DNA of 64,000 bases from Flavobacterium soyae (GCF_021245985.1 NZ_JAJQXA010000001.1:186001-250000), one strand, 5' to 3'; shown: positions 22,743 through 32,278, counted from the first letter of the stretch. Notes: generated by a model not told the origin, from the letters alone. A program made the numbers and translations.

Positions 22743-23711
22743 ATGTCAATATTAATATATGCAGAATCTGCAGAAGGAAAATTTAAAAAAGTAGCTTTCG
22801 AATTAGCTTCTTACGCAAAAAAAGTAGCTGAATCTTTAGGAACAACTGTTACAGCTTTAACTGTAAACATCAGCGACGCAAGTGAATTAGGTAAATACGG
22901 AGTTGATAAAGTTTTAAAAGTAAACAATGATAAATTAGCCGGTTTTACAGCTAAAGCTTATGCCGATGTAATCAAACAGGCTGCTGAAAAAGAAGGGACA
23001 AAAGTAGTTTTACTTTCTTCTACAACAGACAGTATTTATCTTTCATCATTAGTTGCCGTAGCTTTAAATGCCGGTTTTGCATCAAATGTTGTTGGATTAC
23101 CAGTTAGCACTTCACCTTTTCAGGTAAAAAGAAATGCTTTTTCAAACAAAGCTTTCAATATCACAGAAATTTCTACAGATGTAAAAGTTCTTGGTTTAGC
23201 TAAAAACTCTTACGGAATTTTCGAAAGTGCAGGATCTGCATCTGAAGAAGATTTTAATCCAACAATTGGCGACAATGACTTTGGAGTAAAAGTAGAATCA
23301 GTAGAAAAAGTTACCGGAAAGGTTTCTATCGCTGATGCTGATATCGTAGTTTCTGGCGGACGCGGATTAAAAGGTCCTGAAAACTGGGGATTAATCGAAG
23401 ATCTTGCTGCTGTTCTTGGTGCTGCAACTGCTTGTTCTAAACCCGTTTCAGATTTAGGATGGAGACCTCACAGCGAGCACGTTGGACAAACAGGAAAACC
23501 AGTTGCAACTAATTTATATATTGCAATAGGAATTTCTGGAGCTATTCAGCATATTGCGGGTATTAACTCTTCAAAAGTAAAAGTAGTAATCAATAATGAT
23601 CCTGAAGCTCCTTTCTTTAAAGTTGCTGATTATGGTGTTGTTGGCGATGCTTTTGAAATTGTTCCTAAATTAACAGAGAAATTAAAAGCTTTCAAAGCTC
23701 AGCATTCTTAA
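22743..23711 (+). CDS. etfA: electron transfer flavoprotein, alpha subunit
   Basis: 322 residues, partner of EtfB. The N-terminal domain starts MSILIYAESAEGKFKKVAFELASYA. The C-terminal FAD domain carries VVSGGRGLKGPENWGLIEDLA, SRP-type segment DLGWRPHSEHVGQTGKPVATNLYIAIGISGAIQH, and VVINNDPEAPFFKVADYGVVGD. It is presumably translated from the etfB transcript. A strong terminator follows at 23735-23783. Confidence 0.96.
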   Translation: MSILIYAESAEGKFKKVAFELASYAKKVAESLGTTVTALTVNISDASELGKYGVDKVLKVNNDKLAGFTAKAYADVIKQAAEKEGTKVVLLSSTTDSIYLSSLVAVALNAGFASNVVGLPVSTSPFQVKRNAFSNKAFNITEISTDVKVLGLAKNSYGIFESAGSASEEDFNPTIGDNDFGVKVESVEKVTGKVSIADADIVVSGGRGLKGPENWGLIEDLAAVLGAATACSKPVSDLGWRPHSEHVGQTGKPVATNLYIAIGISGAIQHIAGINSSKVKVVINNDPEAPFFKVADYGVVGDAFEIVPKLTEKLKAFKAQHS

Positions 23712-23734
23712 TTCAAAATTCTCTTCAAAAATAT

Positions 23735-23783
23735 AGCTGCCTAAAAACAAGATATCGTATCTTTGTTTATAGGCAGCTTTTTT
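23735..23783 (+). terminator. terminator of etfBA
   Basis: AGCTGCCTA...TAGGCAGCT extended by a further AAACAAGATA/TATCTTTGTTT pairing, followed by TTTTTTG. Confidence 0.85.
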
Positions 23784-23873
23784 GTTCCATATTTTTTGAT
23801 TAAAATTGCACTTTTATTTTCCAATCAAAAAATCATTAAAATGAGGCGCTAAGTGCCTTTTTTACAAACATAT

Positions 23874-24497
23874 ATGAGTCTAGTTAAATTATCCATAAAA
23901 GGGATTTCATACAGTCAAACTCAAAATGGCGCTTATGCCTTAATTTTGAATGAAGTTGACGGTGAAAGAAAATTACCTATCGTTATTGGTGCTTTTGAAG
24001 CCCAATCGATCGCTATTGCCTTAGAAAAAGAAATAAAACCACCACGCCCGTTAACTCACGATTTATTTAAAAATTTTGCTGAAAGATTTGACATAGTCGT
24101 AAAACAAGTTATCATTCACAAATTAGTAGACGGCGTTTTTTACTCGAGTTTAATCTGCGAAAGAGATAAAATCGAAGAAATTATCGATGCCAGAACTTCT
24201 GACGCAATCGCTTTGGCTTTGCGTTTCAACGCACCGATTTTTACTTATAAAAACATTTTGGACAAAGCCGGAATTTATTTGAAATCAAACACTTCAGAAT
24301 CAGACCAAGGCTCTCAGGAAATTGATGATGTACTTTCTAACCCTGAAACTTTTGGGCATGAAGAAGAAACGAATCAATCTGGAGATGTTTACGCAAAACA
24401 TACTTTGCAAGAGCTGAACGAATTGTTAGATCAGGCCGTTTCTCAGGAAGATTACGAAAAAGCAGCCAAAATCAGGGACGAAATCTCGAAAAGATAA
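23874..24497 (+). CDS. bifunctional nuclease (BFN/DUF151) with C-terminal UVR motif
   Basis: 207 residues from the ATG at 23874 (MSLVKLSIKGISYSQTQ); an upstream in-frame start at 23853 would add seven unlikely residues. Residues 1-130 are the BFN domain (GAYALILNEVDGERKLPIVIGAFEAQSIAIALE, IIDARTSDAIALALRFNAPIF), a fold reported to have RNase and DNase activity. The last 40 residues form a UvrB/UvrC-type motif (LQELNELLDQAVSQEDYEKAAKIRDEIS). This fusion is common in Bacteroidota. Cellular role is uncertain. Confidence 0.9.
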   Translation: MSLVKLSIKGISYSQTQNGAYALILNEVDGERKLPIVIGAFEAQSIAIALEKEIKPPRPLTHDLFKNFAERFDIVVKQVIIHKLVDGVFYSSLICERDKIEEIIDARTSDAIALALRFNAPIFTYKNILDKAGIYLKSNTSESDQGSQEIDDVLSNPETFGHEEETNQSGDVYAKHTLQELNELLDQAVSQEDYEKAAKIRDEISKR

Positions 24498-24499
24498 TT

Positions 24500-24611
24500 T
24501 TTAAGGCTGTAAGCCTTAAGCTTTAGGCAATAAGCTTAAAGCGCAAAACATAAAAAACAAGCTTAAAGCATTAGGAAAAAGCCTAAAGCATAAAGCTTAA
24601 AGCCTAAAGCA
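24500..24611 (+). repeat. AAGCTTAAAGC-type repeats before thyA
   Basis: A purine-rich stretch built of units such as AAGCTTAAAGC, GCCTAAAGC and ATTAGG in tandem and inverted order, filling the gap between the BFN gene and thyA right up to the start codon. It has several self-complementary GCTTTA/TAAAGC pairs, so it can fold. Confidence 0.7.
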
Positions 24612-24614
24612 ACA

Positions 24615-25466
24615 ATGAAACAATACTTAGATTTAGTAAAACACGTTTTAGAAAACGGCAATCAAAAAGGAGATCGTACCGGAACCGGAACAAAAAGTGT
24701 TTTTGGTTACCAAATGCGTTTTGATTTAAGTGAAGGTTTCCCAATGGTTACGACCAAAAAATTACATTTAAAATCGATTATTTACGAATTGCTTTGGTTT
24801 TTAAAAGGCGATACAAACATAAACTACCTTCAGGAAAACGGAGTAAAAATATGGGATGAATGGGCAGATTCTAATGGTGATTTAGGACCTGTTTACGGAC
24901 ATCAATGGAGAAACTGGAATAGCGAAGAAATTGACCAGATTTCTGAATTAATTACGGAATTAAAAACAAATCCAAACAGCCGAAGAATGTTGGTTTCGGC
25001 ATGGAATCCTTCGGTTCTGCCAGATACAAAAAAATCTTTTGAGGAAAATGTAGCCAACAACAAAGCGGCTTTGCCTCCTTGTCATGCTTTTTTTCAATTT
25101 TACGTTGCAGCTCCAGATTTAGAAAAAGGAGAAACTAAAGGAAAACTGTCTTGTCAATTATACCAGCGAAGTGCCGATATCTTTTTAGGAGTTCCTTTTA
25201 ATATTGCTTCTTATGCATTGTTCACGATGATGATTGCGCAGGTTTGCGATTTAGAGCCAGGTGAATTTATTCATACATTTGGTGACGCACATATTTACAA
25301 TAATCATTTTGAGCAATTAAAATTGCAATTATCCCGTGAACCAAAACCATTACCAAAAATGATTTTAAATCCGGAGATTAAAAACATTTTTGATTTTGAT
25401 TTCAGTGATTTTACACTTTTAGATTATGATCCGCATCCTGCAATAAAAGGAAGTGTTGCAGTATAA
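24615..25466 (+). CDS. thyA: thymidylate synthase
   Basis: 283 residues. Converts dUMP and methylene-THF to dTMP and [21 protein letters not shown] near the N-terminus binds phosphate, and the catalytic Cys is in [12 protein letters not shown] (C156). [23 protein letters not shown] and HIYNNHFEQ are the dUMP/folate contacts. An insertion before the Cys loop ([13 protein letters not shown]) makes it slightly longer than the E. coli enzyme. DHF reductase (folA, 26396) lies 0.9 kb downstream, completing the cycle. Confidence 0.98.
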   Translation: MKQYLDLVKHVLENGNQKGDRTGTGTKSVFGYQMRFDLSEGFPMVTTKKLHLKSIIYELLWFLKGDTNINYLQENGVKIWDEWADSNGDLGPVYGHQWRNWNSEEIDQISELITELKTNPNSRRMLVSAWNPSVLPDTKKSFEENVANNKAALPPCHAFFQFYVAAPDLEKGETKGKLSCQLYQRSADIFLGVPFNIASYALFTMMIAQVCDLEPGEFIHTFGDAHIYNNHFEQLKLQLSREPKPLPKMILNPEIKNIFDFDFSDFTLLDYDPHPAIKGSVAV

Positions 25467-25470
25467 TTAT

Positions 25471-25507
25471 AAAAAAATCCGCTGAAAATTTTCAAGCGGA
25501 TTTTTTT
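25471..25507. terminator. bidirectional terminator between thyA and the CBM48 gene
   Basis: AAAAAAATCCGCT (25471-25483) pairs with AGCGGATTTTTTT (25495-25507), with a self-complementary inner GAAAATTTTC. It overlaps the stop of the converging CBM48 gene by two bases. Confidence 0.9.
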
Positions 25508-25802
25508 ATACAACTAAAACACTATTTTCACTTCCGGCATAATCATTCCATTTGTAAAAATCTGCTTCAGGATCATTAACATAAGTACCGTCGATTACGT
25601 ATTTAAATTCGTAAATCGCGTCTTTAACCAAATCATAAGTAGCTTTAAAAGTTCCGTTTTTCAACTTGCTTAAAGTTCCTTCTTCAACATTCCAGTTATT
25701 AAAATCTCCAACAACTGCTGCCGAATCAGCATCTTTTGCATCTATTGAAAATGTAACTTTAACTACTGGTTTCGTTTTGATAAATTGTTTTTTCAAAGAC
25801 AT
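25506..25802 (-). CDS. CBM48/isoamylase early-set domain protein
   Basis: 98 residues, a single glycogen-binding-type beta-sandwich: VKVTFSIDAKDADSAAVVGDFNNWN, then GTFKATYDLVKDAIYEFKYVIDGTYVNDPEADFY. This matches the CBM48/AMPK-beta family, including the GDFNNW and YEFKYVIDG signatures. There is no signal peptide and no catalytic domain, so it is a stand-alone cytosolic module, perhaps binding glycogen or an enzyme. Neighbours give no hint. Confidence 0.85.
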   Translation of the reverse strand: MSLKKQFIKTKPVVKVTFSIDAKDADSAAVVGDFNNWNVEEGTLSKLKNGTFKATYDLVKDAIYEFKYVIDGTYVNDPEADFYKWNDYAGSENSVLVV

Positions 25803-26039
25803 AACTATTTAGTTTTTAGATTTCTACAATAAAATTACACAAATTCAGATGAACATTCGACAGCGCCATAACGATTTATGATTATAGTAAAAACTGTATA
25901 TTATTTTAATTAGATTTATAATTTAATGGGTTTTTTTTTACGCTTTTCAAATTCTAAGAACATTTTGAAACAAATATTATACAGTCAAAATATGAAGTTT
26001 TGAAAATAAATTTTAACTTTATAATCTCATTTTTATCTT

Positions 26040-26384
26040 ATGGAAAAAGAAGTGCACGAACAATATGAATATGCCAGAAAACGATTAAGACAAAAAAAGG
26101 TCTTATATTTTCATTTTGTTCTTTTCCTGCTGGGGAGTTTATTTTTATTTATTGCCAATAAATTTTTTGGTTTTGGCGAAGGAACTACTCAAAACTGGTG
26201 TATTTGGGGCATTACTATCTGGCTCTTTATCTTTATTTTACATTTCATAAAAGTCTATATTACAGATCGTTTTATGAATAAAAAATGGGAAAGAGAACAA
26301 ATTGACCGGCTTGTTGCCTTACAGCAAAAGAGAATCAGTCAATTAGAATCGAAAATAAACGAAGACACAGAGAATAAAATTTAG
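26040..26384 (+). CDS. 2TM domain protein
   Basis: 114 residues. Two membrane helices at about 22-42 (FHFVLFLLGSLFLFIANKFF) and 55-75 (WCIWGITIWLFIFILHFI), preceded by a basic YEYARKRLRQKK and followed by a charged coiled-coil-like tail (REQIDRLVALQQKRISQLESK). This is the layout of the 2TM family. In many Bacteroidota the same module is fused to LytTR regulators or kinases, but here it stands alone. It ends 11 nt before folA and is probably cotranscribed. Function unknown. Confidence 0.8.
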   Translation: MEKEVHEQYEYARKRLRQKKVLYFHFVLFLLGSLFLFIANKFFGFGEGTTQNWCIWGITIWLFIFILHFIKVYITDRFMNKKWEREQIDRLVALQQKRISQLESKINEDTENKI

Positions 26385-26395
26385 TTAAACACAAC

Positions 26396-26878
26396 ATGAT
26401 TATAATGATAGCGGCTGTTGCCGAAAATAATGCTCTGGGAAAAAACAATGATTTAGTCTGGCATTTGCCAAATGACTTTAAAAGATTTAAATCCCTTACG
26501 ACAAATCATCATATTATTATGGGGAGAAAAACTTTTGAAAGCTTCCCTAAACCTTTGCCAGACCGCACCCATATTGTTATAACCCGTCAAACAGATTATA
26601 ATCCGGAAGGATGCATTGTTGTAGACAGTATTGAAAAAGCTATTGCATTATGTCCCGAAAATGAAGATTCGTATATTATTGGCGGTGGAGAAATCTATAA
26701 TCTGGGTTTGCCTTTTACTGATATAATTGAAATTACCAAAGTACATCATACTTTTGATGCTGATACTTTTTTTCCTAAAATCAGTAAGAGTGAATGGCAG
26801 TTAGTAGAATCTGAAGAAAATTTTAAAGATGAAAAACATCTTTATGATTATACTTATGAAACTTACATTCGAAAATAA
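26396..26878 (+). CDS. folA: dihydrofolate reductase
   Basis: 160 residues. Reduces DHF to THF with NADPH. The N-terminus IIMIAAVAENNALGKNNDLVWHLPNDFKRFK contains the Met20-loop region and the catalytic Asp of LPNDF. IIMGRKTFESFPKPLPDRTHIVITR binds NADPH and EDSYIIGGGEIYNLGLP is the second nucleotide contact. Length is typical. A terminator follows directly. Confidence 0.97.
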   Translation: MIIMIAAVAENNALGKNNDLVWHLPNDFKRFKSLTTNHHIIMGRKTFESFPKPLPDRTHIVITRQTDYNPEGCIVVDSIEKAIALCPENEDSYIIGGGEIYNLGLPFTDIIEITKVHHTFDADTFFPKISKSEWQLVESEENFKDEKHLYDYTYETYIRK

Positions 26879-26912
26879 ATAAAAAAACACCCTCTTTTGG
26901 AGGATGTTTTTT
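26879..26912 (+). terminator. terminator of folA
   Basis: AAAAAACACCCTC/GGAGGATGTTTTTT hairpin with one internal mismatch and a T run, directly after the stop. Confidence 0.8.
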
Positions 26913-27298
26913 AAAAACGATTGACTTTTAGTCTTGACTCGCTCAAGAAATAGTTTTTGTAAAAATCTCAAATGAAAAAAAAAACACTTGAAATAAATGA
27001 ATAACATTTAATGTTAATTGAGAACGAGTCTCAAAAGCGCCTTTAATAACAAATACCACTAAGATATTAAAGGCAAGAAAATTAAAATTTCCAAAAACAA
27101 ATTTAATCCTAAGAACGTACTTCGCACTTTTTAAAATAGTATTCCCCCAAGAACAACACTTTAAAAACTACCACTTGAACAAATGACTGCCAGTGCAAAA
27201 AAATGCAACCATTTGATTAAGTCAATGTGAAACTATCAATCATTAAAATTTCATCATTTTTACTTTGACAAAGTTGGGTATAAAATCAGCCGGACACA

Positions 27299-27343
27299 AT
27301 ACCCACTTTTGGTGATTTTTTAAAAATACCCACTTTTGGTGAT
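27299..27343 (+). repeat. tandem direct repeat ATACCCACTTTTGGTGAT
   Basis: Two perfect 18-bp copies at 27299-27316 and 27326-27343, 27 bp start to start, joined by TTTTTAAAA. The second copy ends about 94 nt upstream of the ubiE -7 box. It looks like a double site for a regulator, but no partner is identified. Confidence 0.75.
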
Positions 27344-27436
27344 GTTTAAGTAAGTACCAAAAAATTGGTTTAGTCTGTCTTCCAGAACATTTAATTGACA
27401 ATTTAAAAAACTCAATTACAGTTAAACTAGATTGTT

Positions 27437-27444
27437 TATATTTG
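27437..27444 (+). promoter_or_regulatory. promoter -7 box of ubiE-porT
   Basis: TATATTTG, matching TAnnTTTG, 14 nt before the ATG at 27459, which implies a very short leader. Confidence 0.6.
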
Positions 27445-27458
27445 CGTAAATTATAGTA

Positions 27459-28190
27459 ATGTCTGAAAAAATAACTCCATATAAAGACTCTTCTTTAGGT
27501 AAGAAAGAGCAGGTTGCCCAAATGTTTGATAACATCTCAGGCAACTACGATAATTTGAACCGTGTAATTTCATTTGGCATTGACACTAAATGGAGAAAAA
27601 AAGTATTGAAAATAGTTTCTGATTCTAAACCAAAAGTTATCCTTGATATCGCTACCGGAACTGGTGACCTGGCTATTTTGATGGCCAGAACTAATGCAGA
27701 AAAAATCATTGGCCTTGATATTTCGGCCGGAATGCTTGAAGTTGGAAAAAAGAAAGTCGAAGAAAAAAAGCTTTCTAATGTTATAGATTTAGTTTTAGGC
27801 GACTCAGAAAATATTCCTTTTGAGGATAATTATTTTGATGCGATTACGGTAGGTTTTGGCGTACGTAATTTTGAACATTTAGAAAAAGGTTTTGCCGAAA
27901 TTTTACGAGTTTTAAAACCAAACGGCATTTTTGTAATTCTGGAAACTTCTGTTCCAGATAAAACACCATACAAACAAGGATATAAATTTTACAGCAAAAA
28001 TATACTTCCACTTATTGGAAAATTGTTTTCAAAAGACAATTCAGCTTATGGTTATTTATCTGAATCTGCCGCAGCTTTTCCTTATGGAGAAGCACTAAAC
28101 AATATTTTGAGAAAAACTGGGTTTATAGATGTTGTAGCAATGCCGCAAACTTTTGGTGTAGCAACCATTTATTCAGCATCTAAAAAATAG
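27459..28190 (+). CDS. ubiE: demethylmenaquinone methyltransferase
   Basis: 243 residues. SAM-dependent C-methylation, the last step of menaquinone synthesis (also called menG). The fold has [24 protein letters not shown] at the N-terminus, SAM motif I in [16 protein letters not shown], and the family signature [25 protein letters not shown]. Flavobacteria use menaquinone, so the menaquinone branch is favoured over ubiquinone. The next gene, porT, starts two bases after its stop. Confidence 0.96.
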   Translation: MSEKITPYKDSSLGKKEQVAQMFDNISGNYDNLNRVISFGIDTKWRKKVLKIVSDSKPKVILDIATGTGDLAILMARTNAEKIIGLDISAGMLEVGKKKVEEKKLSNVIDLVLGDSENIPFEDNYFDAITVGFGVRNFEHLEKGFAEILRVLKPNGIFVILETSVPDKTPYKQGYKFYSKNILPLIGKLFSKDNSAYGYLSESAAAFPYGEALNNILRKTGFIDVVAMPQTFGVATIYSASKK

Positions 28191-28191
28191 T

Positions 28192-28914
28192 ATGAAAAAA
28201 ATTGTAATTGTATTTTTATTAGTCTTAACGACAAAAGGATATTCTCAATTTGCTAAAAATATGTTTAGTAAAGATCCTATTATTAACCTTGAAAACTGGC
28301 AGAAACAACGTGTCTATTTTGGTTATTATTTAGGCTTCAATAGTTTTGACTTTAAATTTGATTACAAAGATGTTGTTCAGAAAGATATTCAGGTAAAAAA
28401 AACAACCGGTTTTAATGTGGGGGTTGTTGCTGATTTAAGACTGCAGGAGTATATTAATTTACGTTTTGAACCAGGTTTATACTACACAAAAAGAGATTTA
28501 TATTTCCCGGGAGTTGGAAACTTAGAAAAAGATTATTTGCGAGAAGTAAACAGTACTTACATTCACTTTCCTTTATTATTAAAGTTTTCATCTTTAAGAA
28601 CCGGAAATATTCGTCCTTATTTAGTGGGCGGAATGTCAACCACTTTAAACCTATCAAGCAACTCAAGCTCTATAGATGATAACTTTGAAGGTAAATTCAG
28701 GGCTAAACAATGGACAGCTGCTTACGAATTAGGTTTTGGAATCGATTTCTTTACAGAATATTTTATCTTCTCTCCTTCTATTAGAGGCATGTTTGGTATT
28801 ACTGATGAGTTAATTCGTGATAATGTAACTCCAGAACATCCGGTAAGTCCGTATACTGATAATATAGATTCAATGAAATCGAGAGCTATTTTAATAAATT
28901 TCACATTTCATTAA
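28192..28914 (+). CDS. porT: PorT/SprT, type IX secretion outer-membrane barrel
   Basis: 240 residues. The signal peptide ends TKGYSQ at residue 19. The body is a small outer-membrane barrel of the PorT type (WQKQRVYFGYYLGFNSFDFKFDY, LRLQEYINLRFEPGLYYTKRDLYF, RPYLVGGMSTTLNLSSNSSS, FGIDFFTEYFIFSPSIRGMFGI). PorT (SprT in F. johnsoniae) is needed for type IX secretion and gliding. Location immediately after ubiE is a recurrent Flavobacteriia arrangement and supports the call over a generic PorT-family barrel. Confidence 0.85.
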   Translation: MKKIVIVFLLVLTTKGYSQFAKNMFSKDPIINLENWQKQRVYFGYYLGFNSFDFKFDYKDVVQKDIQVKKTTGFNVGVVADLRLQEYINLRFEPGLYYTKRDLYFPGVGNLEKDYLREVNSTYIHFPLLLKFSSLRTGNIRPYLVGGMSTTLNLSSNSSSIDDNFEGKFRAKQWTAAYELGFGIDFFTEYFIFSPSIRGMFGITDELIRDNVTPEHPVSPYTDNIDSMKSRAILINFTFH

Positions 28915-28923
28915 AACAAAATC

Positions 28924-29652
28924 TTAACTATTTCGTTTAAATTCACTAAGAATAATTGCTGTTGCTGTAGCTACATTTAAACTTTCGGTTTTTTGCAGCT
29001 CTCCAAATCTTGGAATTGTAAGTCGGCTCGTGACTATTTTTTCAATTTCTGCCGAAATACCATTGGCTTCATTACCCATAATAATGATTCCGTTTTGTGG
29101 TAAATCAGATTGATAAATGTTATTGCCATCCATAAAAGTTCCAAAAACAGGAAGTTTTGTTTGACTTATAAAAGTTTTTAGATCAACATAATTTACGTTT
29201 ACTCTGGCAATTGATCCCATTGTGGCCTGAACCACTTTTGGATTATAAATATCGACTGTTTCTTTTGAGCAGACAATTTGTTTGATTCCAAACCAGTCGC
29301 AAAGACGCATTATCGTTCCTAAATTTCCCGGATCACGAATATCGTCTAAGGCCAGAATTAAACCAGAATTCATGATTTGATTTTCTACAGGCATTTTAAA
29401 AACTGCCAAACAAGAATTTGGAGTTGTTAAAGCACTTATTTTTTTCAGTTCTTGTTCATTAATAAGAGTTCGTTTTGCAGTTTGAACTTCTTCAAAATCA
29501 TTTAACATGGTGTATAAATGCTCTAATTCAAAATTGGATTGCAACAATTCCTGAATTACCTTTACTCCTTCGGCAAAAAACAATTGATTTGCAAAACGCT
29601 GTTTTTTTTGATGCAGGCCTGATATAAGCTTTATTTGGTTTTTACTAACCAT
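28924..29652 (-). CDS. TrmH/SpoU family RNA methyltransferase
   Basis: 242 residues. The N-terminal substrate-binding part has KLISGLHQKKQRFANQLFFAEGVKVIQELL. The SPOUT knot carries LALDDIRDPGNLGTIMRLCDWFGIKQIVCS (motif 1), GIIIMGNEANGISAEIEKI (motif 2) and TESLNVATATAIILSEF (motif 3). SAM-dependent 2'-O-methylation of rRNA or tRNA is expected; the exact target cannot be told. It is divergent from tamL, with only 38 bp between the starts. Confidence 0.93.
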   Translation of the reverse strand: MVSKNQIKLISGLHQKKQRFANQLFFAEGVKVIQELLQSNFELEHLYTMLNDFEEVQTAKRTLINEQELKKISALTTPNSCLAVFKMPVENQIMNSGLILALDDIRDPGNLGTIMRLCDWFGIKQIVCSKETVDIYNPKVVQATMGSIARVNVNYVDLKTFISQTKLPVFGTFMDGNNIYQSDLPQNGIIIMGNEANGISAEIEKIVTSRLTIPRFGELQKTESLNVATATAIILSEFKRNS

Positions 29653-29662
29653 AAAATAAATG

Positions 29663-29670
29663 TACTTTTG
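29663..29670 (+). promoter_or_regulatory. promoter -7 box of tamL
   Basis: TACTTTTG, matching TAnnTTTG, 20 nt before the TTG start at 29691. Confidence 0.6.
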
Positions 29671-29690
29671 AATTAAATATTAAAAAACAC

Positions 29691-32264
29691 TTGAAAAATA
29701 ATTCCACAAAAATAACAGCATTTATTCTAATAGCAATACTTATTTGCGCTTGTAATGCTGTAAAAAGAGTTCCGGATGGAAAAAACCTTCTTGTAAAAAA
29801 TAATATTGTTGTAAATGGAAAATCTACAAACGATGAAAACGCATCCAATCAATTGTACCAAAAACCAAACGGTACTTTATTAGGATACAAACTGCGTTTA
29901 AACTTATACAATCTGGCCAATTTAAATCCGGATTCGACCTATCAGGCGAAATTTAAAAACCACCCGGGTTTATATGAACGCCAGGCGAAACTACTATCTG
30001 CCAAACAAGTAGACAGGCTTGGTCAGTCTTTTTTATACAAAGGAATTCACGAATTTTTAAAAAATACTGGAGAACCGCCGGTAATTATTGACACTGTAAG
30101 AACTAAAAAATCTTTGCAGCGTCTAAAATTTTACTATTTCAACAATGGTTATTTTAATGTGTCAACAGATTATACAATCGATAGTATTGCCCGAAAAAAA
30201 GCACAGATAAATTATAATATTACAACAGGACCAGGTTATACTCTTGATACGATTAAAACTAAAATATTGACTCCTGCACTCGATTCATTATACAAAATAA
30301 ATACTGATCCTTCGTTTTTAAAATCAGGGAATCAATATAAAACTACTGATTTTGAGGAAGAAAAAAACCGTATTACCACTTATTATAGAAATCATGGTGC
30401 TTACTTTTTTCAACCAACTTACGTAACTTTTGACATTGATACTATTGGCAAAAAACATAAGGCTGATGTAACTTTAATAATCAATAACAACAATATTCAG
30501 GAAAGGGATTCAAGCAGAACGGAACCGTTTAAATTATACAAAATAAGCGATGTAAATATTTATACGGATTACTCGCCTGCTAACGCAAAAAGTAAAATTA
30601 ACGACAGTACAACGTACAACAACTTTAATTTGTATAGTTATAAAAAATTAAAGTATAAACCTCGTGCAATTACAGATGCAATTTTTATTAATAAAGGAAG
30701 CACTTATTCTGACACAAGAACAACGCTTTCTTCCAGATATTTGAACAATCTTAAAATTTTCAATTATCCTTCGATACAATATGAAGTAGACAAACGTGAT
30801 TCGACTGCACAATCTTTAATAGCAAATGTGTATTTAACACCGAGAAAAAAATACAGTTTTGGTGCAACTTTAGACGTAACACACTCTAATATTCAGGATT
30901 TTGGTATTGGGGCCAGTATTTCTCAAACTATTCGAAACGTATTCAACAGAGCCGAAACATTAGAAATTTCGGCACGTGCTAATATTGGTTCATCAAAAGA
31001 CATGGCGAATCCAAACAATAACTTTTTTAATGTTTCGGAATATGGACTTGACTTAAAGCTTAATTTTCCAAGGATTTTACTGCCTTTTGGAACAGAAAAA
31101 ATTATTCCGAAGAGGATGATTCCTTATACTTCAATTACATCAGGTTTTTCGAAACAGCAAAATATTGGTTTAGATAAAGAAAATTTTACCGGAGGAATCT
31201 CGTACAACTGGTCGCCTAAAAGATACAATACTGCTAAACTGGAATTGTTGAACGCTCAGTATGTTCGAAATTTAAATCCAAACAATTACTTTAATGTTTA
31301 TACTTCATCTTATGATGAATTGAATGGTATTGGTAAGGATTACAACACTGTTGCTTCTAACTGGGGAGAGGACGCAGAACAACAAGCCCAAAAAAACCTA
31401 ACGATCCCAACCGGAACTACAAATTTTACGAATGAGGTATTAACAGGCCAAACCGCATTAAAACCTGGAGATGCTGAATATAAAGATGTAGAAAGTATTG
31501 AAGAAAGAAGAATTCGTTTGACCGAGAATGACTTTATTCTTGCCACAAGTTATACATTTACGAAAACAACAAAAAAAGATCTTGCCGATAATACTTTTTA
31601 TCAGTTTAAAACAAAAATAGAATCTGCTGGAACTTTATTATCAGCGATTTCAAGCATTGCAAAATTGGAAAAAAATGCAAATGGAAATTATTCGATTTTT
31701 AATTTAGAATATTCTGAATATTTAAAAACCGAATTCGATTATATTAAACACTGGGATTTTGGAAAAGAAAAAGTACTGGCGGTTAGAAGCTTTTTTGGAA
31801 TTGCAGTTCCGTTTGGAAACTCAGATTATATTCCGTTCTCACGAAGTTATTATTCTGGAGGATCAAATGATAATCGCGCATGGCAGCCCTACTCTCTTGG
31901 TCCCGGAAGCACAAATGCCCTAAACGATTTTAACGAGGCGAATATGAAAATTGCCTTAAGTGCCGAATTTCGTTTTAAAATTTTTGGAGATGTTAAAGGA
32001 GCGCTCTTTGCAGACGCCGGAAATATCTGGAATGTGTTCGATAATGTGATTGATGACAAGGCAAGATTTAACAGCTTAAACGATTTAGATGAAATTGCTT
32101 TGGGTTCTGGATTTGGTTTACGATACGATTTAAGCTTTTTTGTTATTCGTTTAGATTTAGGCTTCAAGACCTATAATCCGGCGCATGACGAAGGCAACAG
32201 ATGGTTTAAAGAATACAATTTTGGGCACTCGGTTTTAAATTTTGGAATAAATTATCCATTCTAA
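29691..32264 (+). CDS. tamL: TamL, BamA/TamA-like outer-membrane lipoprotein
   Basis: 857 residues. It starts with TTG at 29691; no in-frame ATG lies before the lipoprotein signal KITAFILIAILICAC (lipid Cys about residue 21). POTRA-like repeats follow (LLVKNNIVVNGKS, YNITTGPGYTLDTIKTKIL, YKISDVNIYTDYSP). The C-terminal half is a 16-strand bacterial surface antigen barrel (SFGATLDVTHSNIQDFGIGASISQTIRN, SRSYYSGGSNDNRAWQPYSLGPGS, ending LNFGINYPF). The lipidated TamA variant TamL is Bacteroidota-specific and helps place outer-membrane proteins. The divergent methyltransferase gene next door is a usual neighbour. Confidence 0.85.
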   Translation: MKNNSTKITAFILIAILICACNAVKRVPDGKNLLVKNNIVVNGKSTNDENASNQLYQKPNGTLLGYKLRLNLYNLANLNPDSTYQAKFKNHPGLYERQAKLLSAKQVDRLGQSFLYKGIHEFLKNTGEPPVIIDTVRTKKSLQRLKFYYFNNGYFNVSTDYTIDSIARKKAQINYNITTGPGYTLDTIKTKILTPALDSLYKINTDPSFLKSGNQYKTTDFEEEKNRITTYYRNHGAYFFQPTYVTFDIDTIGKKHKADVTLIINNNNIQERDSSRTEPFKLYKISDVNIYTDYSPANAKSKINDSTTYNNFNLYSYKKLKYKPRAITDAIFINKGSTYSDTRTTLSSRYLNNLKIFNYPSIQYEVDKRDSTAQSLIANVYLTPRKKYSFGATLDVTHSNIQDFGIGASISQTIRNVFNRAETLEISARANIGSSKDMANPNNNFFNVSEYGLDLKLNFPRILLPFGTEKIIPKRMIPYTSITSGFSKQQNIGLDKENFTGGISYNWSPKRYNTAKLELLNAQYVRNLNPNNYFNVYTSSYDELNGIGKDYNTVASNWGEDAEQQAQKNLTIPTGTTNFTNEVLTGQTALKPGDAEYKDVESIEERRIRLTENDFILATSYTFTKTTKKDLADNTFYQFKTKIESAGTLLSAISSIAKLEKNANGNYSIFNLEYSEYLKTEFDYIKHWDFGKEKVLAVRSFFGIAVPFGNSDYIPFSRSYYSGGSNDNRAWQPYSLGPGSTNALNDFNEANMKIALSAEFRFKIFGDVKGALFADAGNIWNVFDNVIDDKARFNSLNDLDEIALGSGFGLRYDLSFFVIRLDLGFKTYNPAHDEGNRWFKEYNFGHSVLNFGINYPF

Positions 32265-32278
32265 TGCTAATTAATTCT

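Larger units (their letters stand above)
26913..27458. other. 546-bp intergenic region before ubiE
   Basis: No convincing ORF, tRNA or RNA motif. It holds a tandem 18-bp repeat (27299-27343) and the ubiE promoter (27437-27444). Confidence 0.6.

Noticed and set aside
26801..27007. Minus-strand ORF of 68 codons after folA
   Set aside because: Phe/Lys-rich translation of the AT-rich folA end, terminator and following spacer; no promoter or recognisable protein.
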